A stretch of DNA of 64,000 bases from Myotis daubentonii (Eukaryota > Chordata > Mammalia > Chiroptera > Vespertilionidae). How positions within the stretch are numbered: the stretch's first letter is position 1; every line of letters begins with the position of its first letter. The notes under the pieces were generated by a model. The model did not search any database. It was given only the letters and a program-made list of their open reading frames with translations, and had not been told where the DNA came from. The DNA lies in the NCBI RefSeq assembly GCF_963259705.1, contig NC_081844.1:28040294-28104293 (forward strand), in the 5' to 3' direction. The translations under genes and the position numbers were made by a program. Shown one piece after another: positions 18,606 to 30,190 of the stretch.

Positions 18606-20573
18606 TGCACCACCTGCCCCTAGGTTCCTATGGATGCATGGGGGGTAGTGGTTAGGAGGAACTCAGGCCAAGCCACAGAGAGGAGGGACCTGGGCAGGGA
18701 CATTCAGCCTGTCCCTTCTCTCTCTGACCTTTAGACCACATTTGGTATTATTCCTGATGCATTTTCTGATTTTCTCTTGGACCTGAAGGACTCCTGGGCT
18801 GAGTTCCTTGCATTACAGCCCAGAGGGCCCCTGGTTCAGTCATCTCTAGGCTGGGTCACAGTGGGTTTTCCTAGGCCTGGGGTAAAAAGAGAGCAAAAGA
18901 CGGCCTGAAATATGAACTCCAAAATCCAGGGAGGCTCCTGTAGCCCTAATCTGTAGCTGAGGTGAGGCGTTGGGCCAAGGTGGAGGCTCACTGTGGAAGA
19001 AAGGGCCTTGTAGGTGGTCTGTACCCGACCCCAGCCCCATTCTAGACCAAACAACTGAGCTAACTATTCACCCCAGGCCTTCAGCGCTCACTGAGTTTCC
19101 TGCTGCATGGGAACCGAATCACCTTGTTCCCAAGCATCCCTCCTGGTCACCTGACTTCTGTTGCTCAAATCTGAGAGGCATTTCCATGTAATATAGGACA
19201 CAAGGATGAGCCCAGAGAAGGAGAACCCTGTGTTGGCCTGACTCAGAAGCAACTTGTTGGGAGAGGGTTAAGAATGGTGGTCTGGACCCCTCCAGGGTCA
19301 GTTCCAGGTCCTGGAGGAGAGCCCAGGAGTAAACTAAGGGGGCAGGACTTTTAGTTTCTTAGCTATGCAGCGCTTTCCAGAGCAGGCATCAGAGGCTGAG
19401 CTAAACTTGGCCTGGAACCTGCTGGAGCCAGAGACAGTGAATGCCTCACAGCACAGGGCCAAGCTTAGGGAGCACAGAGAGGCACATAGAGGGATAGATG
19501 GAGACCCTGGCCAGGTCAGCGCTTGTGTCCTATAGCTGCTGGCCTTTTTCACATTCCAGCTCTTGGTCTGCAGTGGGGCTTCCCGGGGCCCGAGGGCCTG
19601 GGCACGGGAACTGGGCCAGCTGGGCCTCTGCACCTCTGGGCACACAGTGCAGACCTCCTCTCCAGAGACCTCGCTTCCACAAGCTGGCATGGGGTTGGGG
19701 CCTGGCCAAGCAAAGGGCCCTCTCATCTTGAAATGCATAGACTGGAGAGTACACACTGGGGCTCAATGTGGTTTTACACCTCAATCCCATGGGAGCCCTG
19801 GAGTTAGGGACCCCTTACTTGTTGCCCACCACCATGCTTCCTACAGCACTTCAGGCCCAGGTGTGTTGGTATTTGGGTCTCTTGGGAAGGCCTCTGGTGA
19901 AAGCCAAGGTCAGCGGATTCCTGTACTGGGCCTGGGGCTACATGGTAGGAGCTTAAAAAGCAATCTACAGTTGGTAGCTGCCTGTGCTTGGCTCAGAGTT
20001 GCCTAGGCGAGGCTCTGCTGCAAATCGAGCGCAGCTGCCACTTGTGCCCCGAGCTTGAGACCAGTTATCAGGACATACAGTGCACTCTGAGGCCAGCAGC
20101 TGCTTGTTTGGGCTTTATGACCTTTCAGAGGTTTTAGGAAAGCCCACAGCACAGGCAGGGGCCAGCTGCGTGTGAGGAAGAGCTGGCGAAGGAGGTTCTG
20201 GCCTGTGTGAGTTGCATGGAGCCCAGTCTCATGGAATCACCGGGTGAGGCAAGTGGTGTGACCAGGTTGATGGAGACTCAGACTTGGCACTGCCTGTGCC
20301 TGCAGGCAGGGTGGGGAGAGAGCTCAACAAGGAAACCATGGCCTCCATCAGCACTCTGTCCCCAGCAGAGCCGTCCCTCCAGCTCTCACTCTGAAGTCAG
20401 ACAATTCAGTTCCTCCCTGTTTGTCCCTGATGCTCTTTTCAATCTACTGTCCCCTTGGTGCTGTTTAGGGCTTGGGGTGGGAGCCAGTGAGACTGTGCTC
20501 TGGCCCTTTAAGAGGACACCTGAGTCTCTAGCAGCCTCCACCTCATCCACACAGAATCTCCATTGATTTTTGC
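18606..20573. other. Unique sequence, function unknown
   Basis: GC-richer than its surroundings, with several overlapping open frames of 60-147 codons on both strands (the longest 19563-20006 plus and 19334-19756 minus). None has a recognisable domain or splice pattern, and their overlap argues against most being coding. Confidence 0.4.
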
Positions 20574-20702
20574 TGCAGGAAGTTGTGGGGACTCCTCTTC
20601 CTGGCACTGGTGCTCCAGGAGGGGGAGCCTATTGTGGAGAATTGAACCACGACCTCCTGGTTCATAGGTCGATGCTCAACCACTGAGCCAGACAGGCCAG
20701 GC
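20574..20702 (-). mobile_element. SINE fragment with helitron-shared segment
   Basis: Minus SINE head (CTCAACCACTGAGCCAGACA) joined to a 60-bp segment that also occurs, inverted, in the helitron at 21805-21890. Confidence 0.75.
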
Positions 20703-21025
20703 AACAACTTGGGAGATTTTAAAAAGAAACCTTCTCAACCTGATAAACAACATCTAAAAAACAAAAACAACCCCCCCCCCCACACACACACACAGCAGAT
20801 ATTACAGTGGTAGTCAGTGGTAAAAGTCAGAAAAATTTCTCTAAAACCAAGGACAAGATAATGATGTTTGCTCTCATCTCATATGCTAATTGCACTAGAG
20901 GTTCTAATGAGAGCATTAGGCAAGAAAAAGAAATAAAAGGCAGCTAGATTGGAAAAGAAGATGTAAAGCTATTAATTTTTGTAGATGACGTGATACTGTA
21001 TATGGAAAATTCCGAGAAACAAATT
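20700..21025 (+). mobile_element. L1 ORF2 reverse-transcriptase fragment
   Basis: Old L1: the reverse-transcriptase catalytic region reads LLIFVDDVILYMENS (the YADD-type motif decayed to VDD) at about 20973-21020, preceded by frame-broken ORF2 with a CA run (20769-20796). Confidence 0.82.
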
Positions 21026-21300
21026 CACTTAATAGTATGTGAATGATATCTCGATAGGTGTATAAAGTGTTAACTGCCACATGGGGTTACTGGCCACTCT
21101 ACTGGACAACACGATTAGACAGCTGGATTTTAAGTCATCTGATGATAGTCCCTGTCTTGTGTGGATTGTGGATTCAGGAACTGGTTGCTTAAGACATGTT
21201 TTCTACTACCCATATCTCATGGACTCCAGAACCAGTCATCTCCATCTCTACTGAGGCTATTTTTCTTTAAAGCAATAGTTCTATATTCCTAGGGCTCTCT

Positions 21301-21460
21301 TTTGTAACGACACATTGATTGGTTGCCTCCCGAACTCACCCCCACTGGGGTGGGGATGGAACCTACAACCCAGGTACATGCCCTTGACCAGGAATCAAAC
21401 CCATGACCCTTTGGTGGGCAGGCTGATGCTCTAACCACTGAGTCACACCAACCACGGGCA
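21301..21460 (-). mobile_element. Ves SINE
   Basis: Minus copy lacking its tail; ends CACCAACCACGGGC. Confidence 0.85.
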
Positions 21461-21514
21461 ATAAGATATTTTGAGAGAGAGAAATACCACATTCACATAA
21501 CTTATTATAGTATA

Positions 21515-22027
21515 CTAGAGGCCTGGTGCACAAAATTCATGCACGGGTAGGGTCCCTAGGCCTGACGGGTGACCAGGGCTGATCTGTGGGGTGACCAGTG
21601 GGGTGATTGGGGCCCCCCACTGGCACCCGCCTTGGCCAGCCTGGTGCCGCCTGCTCGCCAGCCCCACCCCCTGCCACCACTGCTGGTCGCCTCCCTGTGT
21701 GGGGTGACCAGCTGGGCCACTGGGGGGCCCCCGCTGGCACCCGCCTTGGCTGGCCTGGGGCCTGAGGGCTCGGGACAGATGCTCCTGGCATCTGCCTATG
21801 AACCAGGAGGTTGGGGTTCAAGTACCCACAATAGGCTCCCCATCCTGGAGCACCAGTGCCAGAAAGAGGAGTCCCCATAACCTCCTGATGTGAAAATGAG
21901 CAGGAATTCTGTGTGGTCAGTGCACAACCATAAAGGTCCATAAGACACTGTGTGGTCAGTGTGCGTCATAGCAACCATTTGTTCTGCTGTTCGGTCGATT
22001 TGCATATTAGGCTTTTATTATATAGGA
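21515..22027 (-). mobile_element. Helitron, minus strand
   Basis: Reads on the minus strand from 5' TCCTATATAATAAAAG (22027) to 3' hairpin and CTAG (21515). Flanks are A and T in the right places. It contains a segment (21805-21890) shared in reverse orientation with 20574-20640, next to SINE-like sequence. Confidence 0.9.
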
Positions 22028-22060
22028 TTGTTATAATTATTCTATTTTATTACAAGTTAA

Positions 22061-22270
22061 CTAGAGGCCTGGTGCACAAATTTGTGCATGGGTCGGGTCC
22101 GGCTGGGTCACTCCTATGGGGGCCGGTTGGGGGCAGGGCTTGCTGTGGGCAGTTGGCCGTGATCTGGCCTGGCCAGGGTGGCTGGGGGGAGGGGCTGCCC
22201 CCCAATTGGGTTGGTTGGCCAGCCGCAGTGCATGTCATGGTGACTGGTCTGATGGTCACTTGGTTTTTAT
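22061..22270 (-). mobile_element. Helitron 3' half, minus strand
   Basis: Starts CTAGAGGCCTGGTGCACAAA (complement of the helitron 3' end) 34 bp after the preceding element. The 5' terminus is missing; it dissolves into a TA repeat at 22266-22285. Confidence 0.82.
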
Positions 22271-22289
22271 ATATATATATATATAATAG

Positions 22290-22382
22290 TATATATATGG
22301 TTTGGTGCTATTCATAGTTTCAGGCATCTATTGCAGGTCTCGGAACATATCCCCTGTGGATTAGGGGGGAACCACTATATTC
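22290..22382. mobile_element. Tigger/pogo terminal fragment
   Basis: GTTTCAGGCATCTATTGCAGG, GGAACATATCCCCTGTGGAT and GGGGGGAACCACTATAT resemble the end of Tigger1-like elements of placental mammals. Confidence 0.65.
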
Positions 22383-23079
22383 CATCGTATAGCTATAGCA
22401 CAGTGTATTATCCAGTCACTGATGATGAATATTTGTTTTTAAATATACACCTTTTCTTTTTGGTTAAAAATAAACCTGATGTGGAAAATGATACATGCTT
22501 GCAAAGATGTTGAACATTACAAAGAGTGAACCTCTTTCTAATCCCAGGCCCCAGAGGGAGTCATTGTGGAAAGTTTGGTGTACAATCTAGAACTTTGTCT
22601 ACTATTGAAACTTGGGAGAAAATCAGTGACATATCTTAATTTCCCTCCCAAGTTTAAGACCAGTCACAGGAATCACAGATGATTTAATCAGCTTTATGAC
22701 TGATAAAAGCAGGAATGGAGCATGTGACTTCAATATGAGGTTCCAGAGGGCTTTCTGATGATTTTACTCCTGAATTTGCTAAACCTACTTGGGCATGGCA
22801 CAGCTGGTCAGCCACAGGCTCCTCGGGGTGATGACCGCCTGGCCTCAGCTGATCAAAATACCCTCTCCCTGGGCTCCAACAGACTCCCAAAGGGAGAGTA
22901 AACGGGTGTGAACCAAAGAAGCTCCTTTCCTTTTTTCAAGCCCACTGTCAGATAAAGTATGTGGTTGTGTATGTGCAGAGCGCTCAGGACTGTCACTTCA
23001 GTTGAAATTCCCAATACTTGGATGCAGGAAGCCAGAGAAATGGCGTTTCCTCCCTAACTCAGGCTAAAGCAGATTGCAG

Positions 23080-23830
23080 CCCTGTTTTGTGTAGTTTTCA
23101 GCCTACTGATAGTGATGTTGTTGGCTACAACCACTTAGGATACTCCCGTGGCCCCCTACAACTTGTGGTGAGATCCCCCAGACATTTCCCTTGACCAAAA
23201 GCCAATAGTGTGCCTCCACCTGCCATTGTAGTTCCTATAATGATTGCAAGAAACACCCTAGCAACAACTGTCAGTGAACTTTGAAAAGGCAAGGTTTATT
23301 ACTCACAGGTCCTGGAGAAGCGGTTCTCAACCTGTGGGTCGCGACCCCTTTGGCGATCGAATGACCCTTTCACAGGGGTCGCCTAAGACCATCCTGCATA
23401 TCAGATATTTACATTATGATTCATAACAATAGCAACATTACAGTTATGAAGTAGCAATGAAAATAATTTTATGGTTGGGTCACAACAGAAGGAACTGTAT
23501 TTAAAGGGCCAGAAGGTTGAGAACCACTGTCCTGGAGGGTACATAGCAGCGAGAAGCCATACAGTGAGGTCACAGGTAGAGAGAGAGGGAGGGAGAGTGT
23601 GGACCTAGAGCTCTACCTATATTGGGGTCAAGGGTGCAGCTAAGGGTTTCGAGGGTTGACTCTTTGTTGGTGAATTTAGCTAGTAAGTGATTCATGCAGT
23701 GGCAATATGTTTATTTAAGATGGGTGTCTTTGAAATGGATGCCTCAGCGATCAAAAGCTTAATGTCAGGCACCCACACTGCACCTGCTTAAACACAGACA
23801 TTCCCTGAGCTTTGCTTACTCCTCTCTACA
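23080..23830 (-). mobile_element. Probable LTR, minus strand, hosting SPIN
   Basis: On the minus strand the sequence GTGAGTAATAAACCTTGCC looks like an LTR polyadenylation region, with unique-looking flanks on both sides. The SPIN element is inserted in it at 23318-23529. Boundaries not determined. Confidence 0.4.
23318..23529. mobile_element. SPIN-family hAT MITE
   Basis: A 212-bp element with the hallmark terminal sequence CGGTTCTCAACCTGTGGGTC at the left, GGTTGAGAACCACTG at the right, and the internal GGGTCGCCTAAGACCATCC and ATATCAGATATTTACATTA segments. The 8-bp target duplication TCCTGGAG is perfect (23310-23317 and 23530-23537). Non-autonomous. SPIN elements are known as horizontally transferred hAT transposons of bats and several unrelated tetrapods. 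Confidence 0.95.
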
Positions 23831-24203
23831 AAAGAATTTTTTCCTGCCTACCTTTTTAGATGCATGCAGAATCTTACAGTCTCCTCACTGCAGTAGACTT
23901 TTCTTCCTGTTGCAATAATCTTTTAAATGAAGTATCTCTTTATTAATGTCCAGAATCATTTTTGACAGTGGAAAACAATCAATCCTTGGAGTCATTCTTG
24001 ACTCCTTGCCTCAAACTACACATCAAAGTCATCAGCAGATACCCATCTGCTCTGCCTTAATAACCCAAGTCCCATTCCTTCCATTTTCCCCTCCACCCTC
24101 ATCCAGCCACCTCCATCTTTCCTCCTTGATTTGATCTTTACCTCCTTAGAGACCCACAAAAGACAAAGATATCCTTAAAACATATATATTATATATATAT
24201 ATA

Positions 24204-24312
24204 TCCTATATAATAAAAGAGTAATATGCAGCCAGGTGCTGCCATATTTGTGATGGTGTGATGGTCAATTTGCATATTCAGTCTTTATTTTTTAAATATA
24301 TATAGATATATT
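24204..24312. mobile_element. Fold-back helitron 5'-end fragment
   Basis: Begins TCCTATATAATAAAAGAG in the plus direction and ends, at about 24278-24312, with the reverse of the same type of terminus (TTTGCATATTCAGTC...). There is no 3' hairpin. A second 5' terminus (TCCTATATAATAAAAGGG) starts at 24323 and stops after about 30 bp. Confidence 0.65.
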
Positions 24313-25162
24313 TTCAGCATTATCCTATATAATAAAAGGGTAATGTGCAATGATATATATTCAGATAATGCTGTTTCTGTAGTTCAAAACCCTTCATGGG
24401 CTCCCCATTTCACTCAGAGACAAACCCCAAATTCTTATAATTGTCCAGGTGGCCACTATAATTTGATTGTTACTTTTTTTTACTTCATTTACTTCTAGTC
24501 TCCATCCTACCCAACTCACTTCAACCCTTTCAGACACCGGGCTTCTGCTATTGGTTAAAGAGGCCAAACACTCAGGGCCTTTGCACTTGCTGTTCACTCT
24601 CTCCCCAGAAATCTGCAGACATTCCCTAAATTCCTTCAGCCTAGTTGCTGGGGATGAAGTGTGAGAAATTCTGTGTCCAGATGACGCTGGGCCTCAGTTC
24701 TTTCATCTGTCAAATTGTCACTCCTCTCCTACCACCGCTCCTTTCCGCCCAGGCCAAACACTAGGCAAATGTTATAACCCAAAGGTATAGTGGGACTGGA
24801 AGGTGCTTTATTTAATTTTTAAATTTTATTTTTGAAAAACGCTTTTAAAAAATAGGACCTTTCTAATAGGGAAGGAAAGTGGACTGGTTTCAAGAACAGC
24901 TGCTTGAGATAGCATGTAATACCCGTAATTGCCAGAAGAGGACAGCTCTTTACTAGATTTGCATGTAAGTTATGTTTTCATAACACAGGAATTGAGAAAT
25001 TTCTAACATTTGTAGACCTTTCCACCCTTCAGAAGCGGGACAGCATCTGCTGTATCAGCTGGATGCTCTGATTTATATTTGTGATTTAAGTCAGAGCATG
25101 TCCCTCATCTCTCAGTACTCCCCAACAATGATAAAATGGGAAATGAAACGAAAAACTAAATA

Positions 25163-26463
25163 TCTACACTAATAAAAGAGAAACATGGTAATTGGTGTAC
25201 AACCGCTACCCTTTTCATTGGCTAATCAGCGAGATATGCAAATTAACTGTCAGCCAAGATGGCGGCCAGCAGCCAGGCAGCTTGAAACTAACATGAGGCT
25301 TGCTTGCCTCAGTGACAGAGGAAACCAATGTTCCCCACCTGCGGCTGCAGGCCTCTGAGCCGGCAGTTTAAAAAACTCTGTAACAAATACCGCCGGACTT
25401 CAGCCAGCAGATTCGCAACATTGTAAGCAAAGGCCAGAAACCTATTTTCAGCCGCGCAGAGGCCTAAGAGCTGGAGCCAAGCCTCAAGGTAAAGCTGGCC
25501 CAGAATAAAAAAGAAAAAAGAAAAAAAGGAGCGGTTGGGAACTTCAGTCACTCCCAGCCTGAAAACAGCCCTCAGCTCCTCACCCAGACTGGCCAGGCAC
25601 CCCAGTGGGGACCCCCACCCTGATCCAGGACACCCTTCAGGGCAAACCAGCTGGCCCCACCCATGCACCAGGCCTCTACCCTATATAGTAAAAGGGTAAT
25701 ATGCCTCCCGGCACCGGGATCAGCGTGATGGGGGCAGCGCCCAAACCCCCTGATCGCCCTGCGGCTCTGTGTGTGACAGGGGGCAGAGCCCCAACCCCCT
25801 GAGCAGCCTTGCTCTGTGCCTGATAAGGGGGAGCTCCCCAAACCCCCCCCCCCACGGGCCCTGCTCTGTGTGTGATGGGGTAGAGCCATAACCTCCCCAT
25901 CGGCCCTGCCCTGAGTGTGAGAGTGGCGGCGCCCCAACCCCCTGATCAGCCCTGCTCTGTGTGTGACAGGGGCAGCGCCCCAACCCCCTGATTGGCCCTG
26001 CTCTGTGTGTGACGGGGGCAGCGCCCCAACCCCCTGATGGGCCCTGCTCTGTGAGTGACAGGCGGCAGTGCCCCAACCCCCTGATTGGCCCTGCTCTGTG
26101 CATGACAGGGGGTGGCGCCGCAACCTCCCCATCAACCCTGCCTTGAGCGTGACAGGGGATGGTGCCCCAACCCCCCAATTGGCCCTACCCTGAGCGTGAC
26201 TGAGGGTTGCATCACAACCTCCCAATCTGCCCTGCTCTGTGCATGATGGGGCAGCGCCCCAACTCCCCAATCGGCCCTGCTCTGAGCCTGACCAGGGGCT
26301 GCACCTAGGGATTGGGCCTGCCCTCTGCCACCTGGGAGGAGGCCTAAGCCAGCAGGTCGTTATCTCCCGAGGGGTCCCAGACTGCGAGAGGGCACAGGAC
26401 GGGCTGAGGGACCCCCATTCCCCTCCCCCTGAGTGCACAAATTTTTGTGCACCGGGCCTCTAG
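25163..26463 (+). mobile_element. 1.3 kb composite helitron, copy 1
   Basis: 5' TCTACACTAATAAAAGAG after A; 3' hairpin GTGCACAAATTTTTGTGCAC, CGGGCCTCTAG, then T. At about 25660-25700 it holds an internal fused joint: a helitron 3' end (CCATGCACCAGGCCTCTA) runs straight into a second 5' end (CCTATATAGTAAAAGGGTAA). The second half is mostly a tandem repeat of about 47 bp (GCTCTGTGTGTGACAGGG... CCCCAACCCCCTGAT), some eleven copies. The long minus-strand open frames here (288 codons and others) follow from this repeat and are not genes. Confidence 0.93.
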
Positions 26464-26689
26464 TACATAAATATATATGTATATATAGCGTCTAGGAGTT
26501 AACCTAGCTGAAAGATACAATCTACTGAAGAAAATGAAAACTTTCTTCAAAGAGCCTAAAGAAGGAATGGGATGAATGGAGAGGCGACCCACTCTGTGGG
26601 CTGGCTGATACCTTCGTAAGCCTGGTGCTCTCCTGTACAGTCTCCGGATGTAGAGAAGAAGAGCAAGAACAGCCCTTCTGGGCATCCCG

Positions 26690-26930
26690 GGGACTGGGCA
26701 ACTAGAAGCGAGATCCCGCCCAAGCCCCGCCCTCGCACCGGCCCCGCCCCCGGGTCCCGCCCTCTGATCGCTGAGCCGCTGTAGCCCCGCCCCCGGGTAA
26801 GGTAGTTTGCTTCTTCCTTTCCAACCTCTGGGGCACCGCCCTTTCTGCACTCAAAACCGGAAGTGGGCGTGTACCTCAGCCGGAAGACAGCTGAGGGCGG
26901 TGTCCCCTTCAGTGGGCCCCGCCCAGCTAC
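26690..26930. promoter_or_regulatory. CpG-rich block with GC boxes and ETS sites
   Basis: Many CCGCCC/CCCCGCCC boxes (SP1-type), an ETS-type AACCGGAAGTG at about 26857 and GCCGGAAG at about 26879. No TATA. The arrangement is typical of a housekeeping CpG-island promoter, but no coding exon is recognisable on either side. Confidence 0.55.
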
Positions 26931-27174
26931 AGTGTACACAGGAATATGCATCCATCTCAGAGTGTTCAGTGAAATAAACTAAATTAAAAAAAAACCCTGC
27001 ATGAGTCCATAAAACGCAAAAAGAGACGAAATTACGCTGTGGTGTTAGGAATGAACACTCAGGTGGTAAAACATAAAGTAATTACCATAAAAGGCAGGAT
27101 ATTGCTCCTTTTCCGGCGGGGAGCGGGGTTTGTGATACAGAAGGGACACGGGATGGATAAGGCCGTGGATTTTA

Positions 27175-27418
27175 TTTTATTTTATTTATTTATTTATTTA
27201 TTTTTAAAACATATTTTATTAATTTTTTACAGAGAGGAAGGGAGAGGAATAGAGAGTTGGAAACATCGATGAGAGAGAGACATTGATCAGCTGCCTCCTG
27301 CACACCCTCTACTGGGGATGTGCCCGCAACCCAGGTACATGCCCTTGACCGGAATGGAACCTGGGAGCCTTGAGTCCGCAGGCCGACTCTCTATCCACTA
27401 AGCCAAACCGGTTAGGGC
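27175..27418 (-). mobile_element. Ves SINE
   Basis: Full length, minus strand, target duplication AGGCCGTGGATTTTA (27160-27174 and 27419-27433). Confidence 0.94.
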
Positions 27419-27759
27419 AGGCCGTGGATTTTAAAAGTATTCGTCGCACTACAAATCCGTTTCCTGTCCTCTGTGGGCGTTCTAGTTTTTGAAAAGGCTT
27501 TAAAGGGAAATGATTGAATCCTCACAGAATGAAGCTCGGAAATGGACTAGAAATAATCGGATGTGGCATTGCACGGCGTTTTCTTGTGTATTTCCCCCAC
27601 CACCTGTCCTCTTCCCCGATTGAAATAAAAGTTCTGTGAAGGCAAGGTTCAAGGATTTGTTGAACGAATAAAAGGAAAAGCATTAAATCCTTTTACTTTT
27701 TATTTTCTCTAAAGAGGGATTGGAAGGGAGAGAGAGGAACACTGACGTGAGAAATGTCC

Positions 27760-28260
27760 ACTGGTTGCCTCCGGTGTCCGGGGACCAAGCCCACACCCGG
27801 GCCTGTGCCCCGAGCCCTCGGCCCGGGCGCCAAGGCAGGTGGAGCGGAGCTCCCTCTATCGGGCGGTCCGGATCCCAGCCCGTCCTCTCGCCCGGTTCTG
27901 CCCTCAAGGTCCCTGGAGGAGCCTGCAGGCCTGGCCCTGCCCCGCACTCGCGGGGGCGGGGGGGGGGGGGGGCTCTGGGATGCGCCCGAGTTAAGGCCCC
28001 ACCGGTCTCCCCGCTGCCCCCCCCCCCAACAGCCTCACCGGCCGCGGTTCCCCCTGTAACGGCCCCACTGGCCGTCGTTCCCCGAGTAACGACCCCACCG
28101 GGCGCCACCCAGCCCCCCTGTAACGGCGCCACCGGCCGCAGTCCCCCCTGTAATGGCCCCATCGCTTCGGAGGTGGGAGGCGAGCTGACCGCCGTCCGGC
28201 CTCCGGCCCTGTGACCTGGGACAGCGCGGGTTTGGGGGTGAGGAGACGCAGGTGAGATGG
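27760..28260. promoter_or_regulatory. CpG island with tandem repeat
   Basis: Very CpG-rich. From 28028 to 28165 a unit of about 33 bp (TGTAACGGCCCCACCGGCC core) repeats about four to five times. A consensus donor (GACGCAG/GTGAGA) at 28251 on the plus strand could end a 5' exon. The 221-codon minus frame across it reads mostly repeat and is not convincing. Confidence 0.5.
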
Positions 28261-28599
28261 ACCCCAAGGAGCTCCCTCTCTGCCTCCGTTTGAAGGAGAC
28301 TTTCGCCCGTGACTTGCTTTTTACAGCGGCATTACAGTGAGATCGCATAACGTTTTCTCAGCTATTTATGCCTGACGAGTTCATTGGGGAGAATGCTTTC
28401 TCGGGGTTCTAGGGTGAGTGTAAACAAATAAGTGTAATAAAGAAAAGAAAATGAAGTAGAATAGGGGGAAATGAAAAGAACAGGTTTACCATTAAAGGAG
28501 GATTACCCAGCTCTGCACGCCTCGGGCCAGCCCGCCTCCTCTGGAGGCTATGGCCCCTGCAGAATGGTAACTTTCATATTTTGACTTGATTTTATTATT

Positions 28600-28735
28600 A
28601 TTAAAAATACTTTAGTGACGAGAGAGAGCAACATCCATTTATGTATGCATCCCCGCCTGTGCCCTGACCAGGGATTTGAACCCGAAACTTTGGCTTATCT
28701 GTGCGATGCTCCGCCGCTGAGCTGGACCCCCGGAC
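28600..28735 (-). mobile_element. Old tRNA-derived SINE
   Basis: TGTGCCCTGACCAGGGATTTG and CCGCCGCTGAGCTGGACC mark a diverged minus copy. Confidence 0.7.
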
Positions 28736-29058
28736 ACGCCCCCCCCCAACCCCCACCCCGCCCCGCGGAATTTTCAATCCAGGGCTTGTCTGATGCCGGT
28801 ATTATTATATTAAAGTGGATTTTGGTGGTATATGCTTGTGCCCAAAGCCTAACATAAGTCTAAAGCATCAGAGAAATGGTTTATATCAGAAATATAGGGC
28901 TTCCCACTGCAAGGGAGAAGCCCTAAGAATGTTGGCAGCGGAAAATGGACTTTAACCCTCAGAGAGAGGTTGTTTTTCTCAGGGAGGTTAAAAACTCAGG
29001 TGAGACATTGGAGGAAAAATAATTTGAGGAAATCCAGCAGCACAGGTTACTTGTTTCT

Positions 29059-29290
29059 TTCTTCTTCTTTTTTTTTTTTAATATATTTTATTGATTTTTT
29101 ACAGAGAGGAAGGGAGAGGGATAGAGAGTTAGAAACATCAGTGAGAGAGAAACATCAATCAGCTGCCTCCTGCACACCCCCTACTGGGGACGTGCTCGCA
29201 ACCAAGGTACATGCCCTTGACAGGAATCGAACCTAGGACCCTTCAGTCCGCAGGCGGACGCTCCATCCACTGAGCCAAACCGGTTAGGGC
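29059..29290 (-). mobile_element. Ves SINE
   Basis: Full length, minus strand, with perfect 15-bp target duplications AGGTTACTTGTTTCT (29044-29058 and 29291-29305). Tail T-rich at the left, tRNA-like end CCGGTTAGGGC at the right. Confidence 0.94.
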
Positions 29291-29378
29291 AGGTTACTTG
29301 TTTCTAAAAATATTTCTCACACGTTGCCCTTGTCTTTTTCTTTTATATCCTCACCCTAGGATATGTTGCTGTTGTTTT

Positions 29379-29560
29379 TGATTTTTTTTTTTTTTTTTTT
29401 TTTGAGAGGAGAGAGGGAGAGACAGAGAGACAAACATCGGCGTGGAGAGAAACCTTGGATCCAACCCACAGCCCAGGCAGGTGTGGTTCCGGGAGAACTG
29501 AACCAGCGACCTTCAGGTGCACTGGATGGCGCTCAACCCACTGAGCCGCACGGGCCAGGC
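29379..29560 (-). mobile_element. tRNA-derived SINE, second subfamily
   Basis: Minus copy with 20-odd T at the left, then GAGAGACAAACATCGG and the head CCACTGAGCCGCACGGGCC. Differs from the main Ves family in the middle. Confidence 0.82.
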
Positions 29561-30190
29561 AAGAGTGACACGTTCTTAGTATAACAAGGGAAGGTGAGAA
29601 CAATAGGTGGGGTGGTTGGGCTCTGAGGAATAGACTTTTGAATCTGAGACCTGAAGGACAAAATATAGGAGCACTCCTGTCAGACAGGGAGGGATGGGGG
29701 GTGGGAGGGGCGGGGTGTGAAAGGGGAAACTGGCTATGGGTCCTGCCCGCCACGGTCCTTGGAACAATTCTTTGATTAGATCTGTGGGAGCGCACACCCA
29801 AGTCTCCATCCCAGTTGGCCATTTACTGGGGTGGGGGCCAAGTGCGGTGGGAAGAAGGAAGCATCGCAGGCAAAGTAACCGATGTCTATGGAAAGATGGG
29901 GTGGAGGAGGGCGATGAACGTGCACCACTGCGGTAATTGCACAGTCCAGAAAAGAAGGGGAGGAATTAGAGACTCGGTGGCCCCGTGACAGAAAATACAT
30001 TCCTCATGCGAATCCTCCAGGGAGAGGTGTCAGCTGTCTGGAGTGTGTATGTTTAAAGGGTCAGGTCTAGGGGTGATTTTGCAGCCACCCCACGGCCCCT
30101 CCTGAGCCCCCAGCCAGACAGCCCCTCCACCCACCTCCGGAGGGTGTCCTGTGCAAATGGACGGGCAGGGCTGAGTTTCTCCTCCATCTC

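Noticed and set aside
25700..26290. CRISPR array (regular repeats)
   Set aside because: Repeats are contiguous and diverged, without unique spacers, inside a eukaryotic helitron.
25572..26438. 288-codon minus-strand open frame
   Set aside because: It lies wholly in the 47-bp tandem repeat of a composite helitron; the same happens in the second copy. Repetitive low-complexity product, no domain.
27683..28348. 221-codon minus frame in the CpG island
   Set aside because: Partly SINE sequence and partly a GC-rich tandem repeat; open because of composition.
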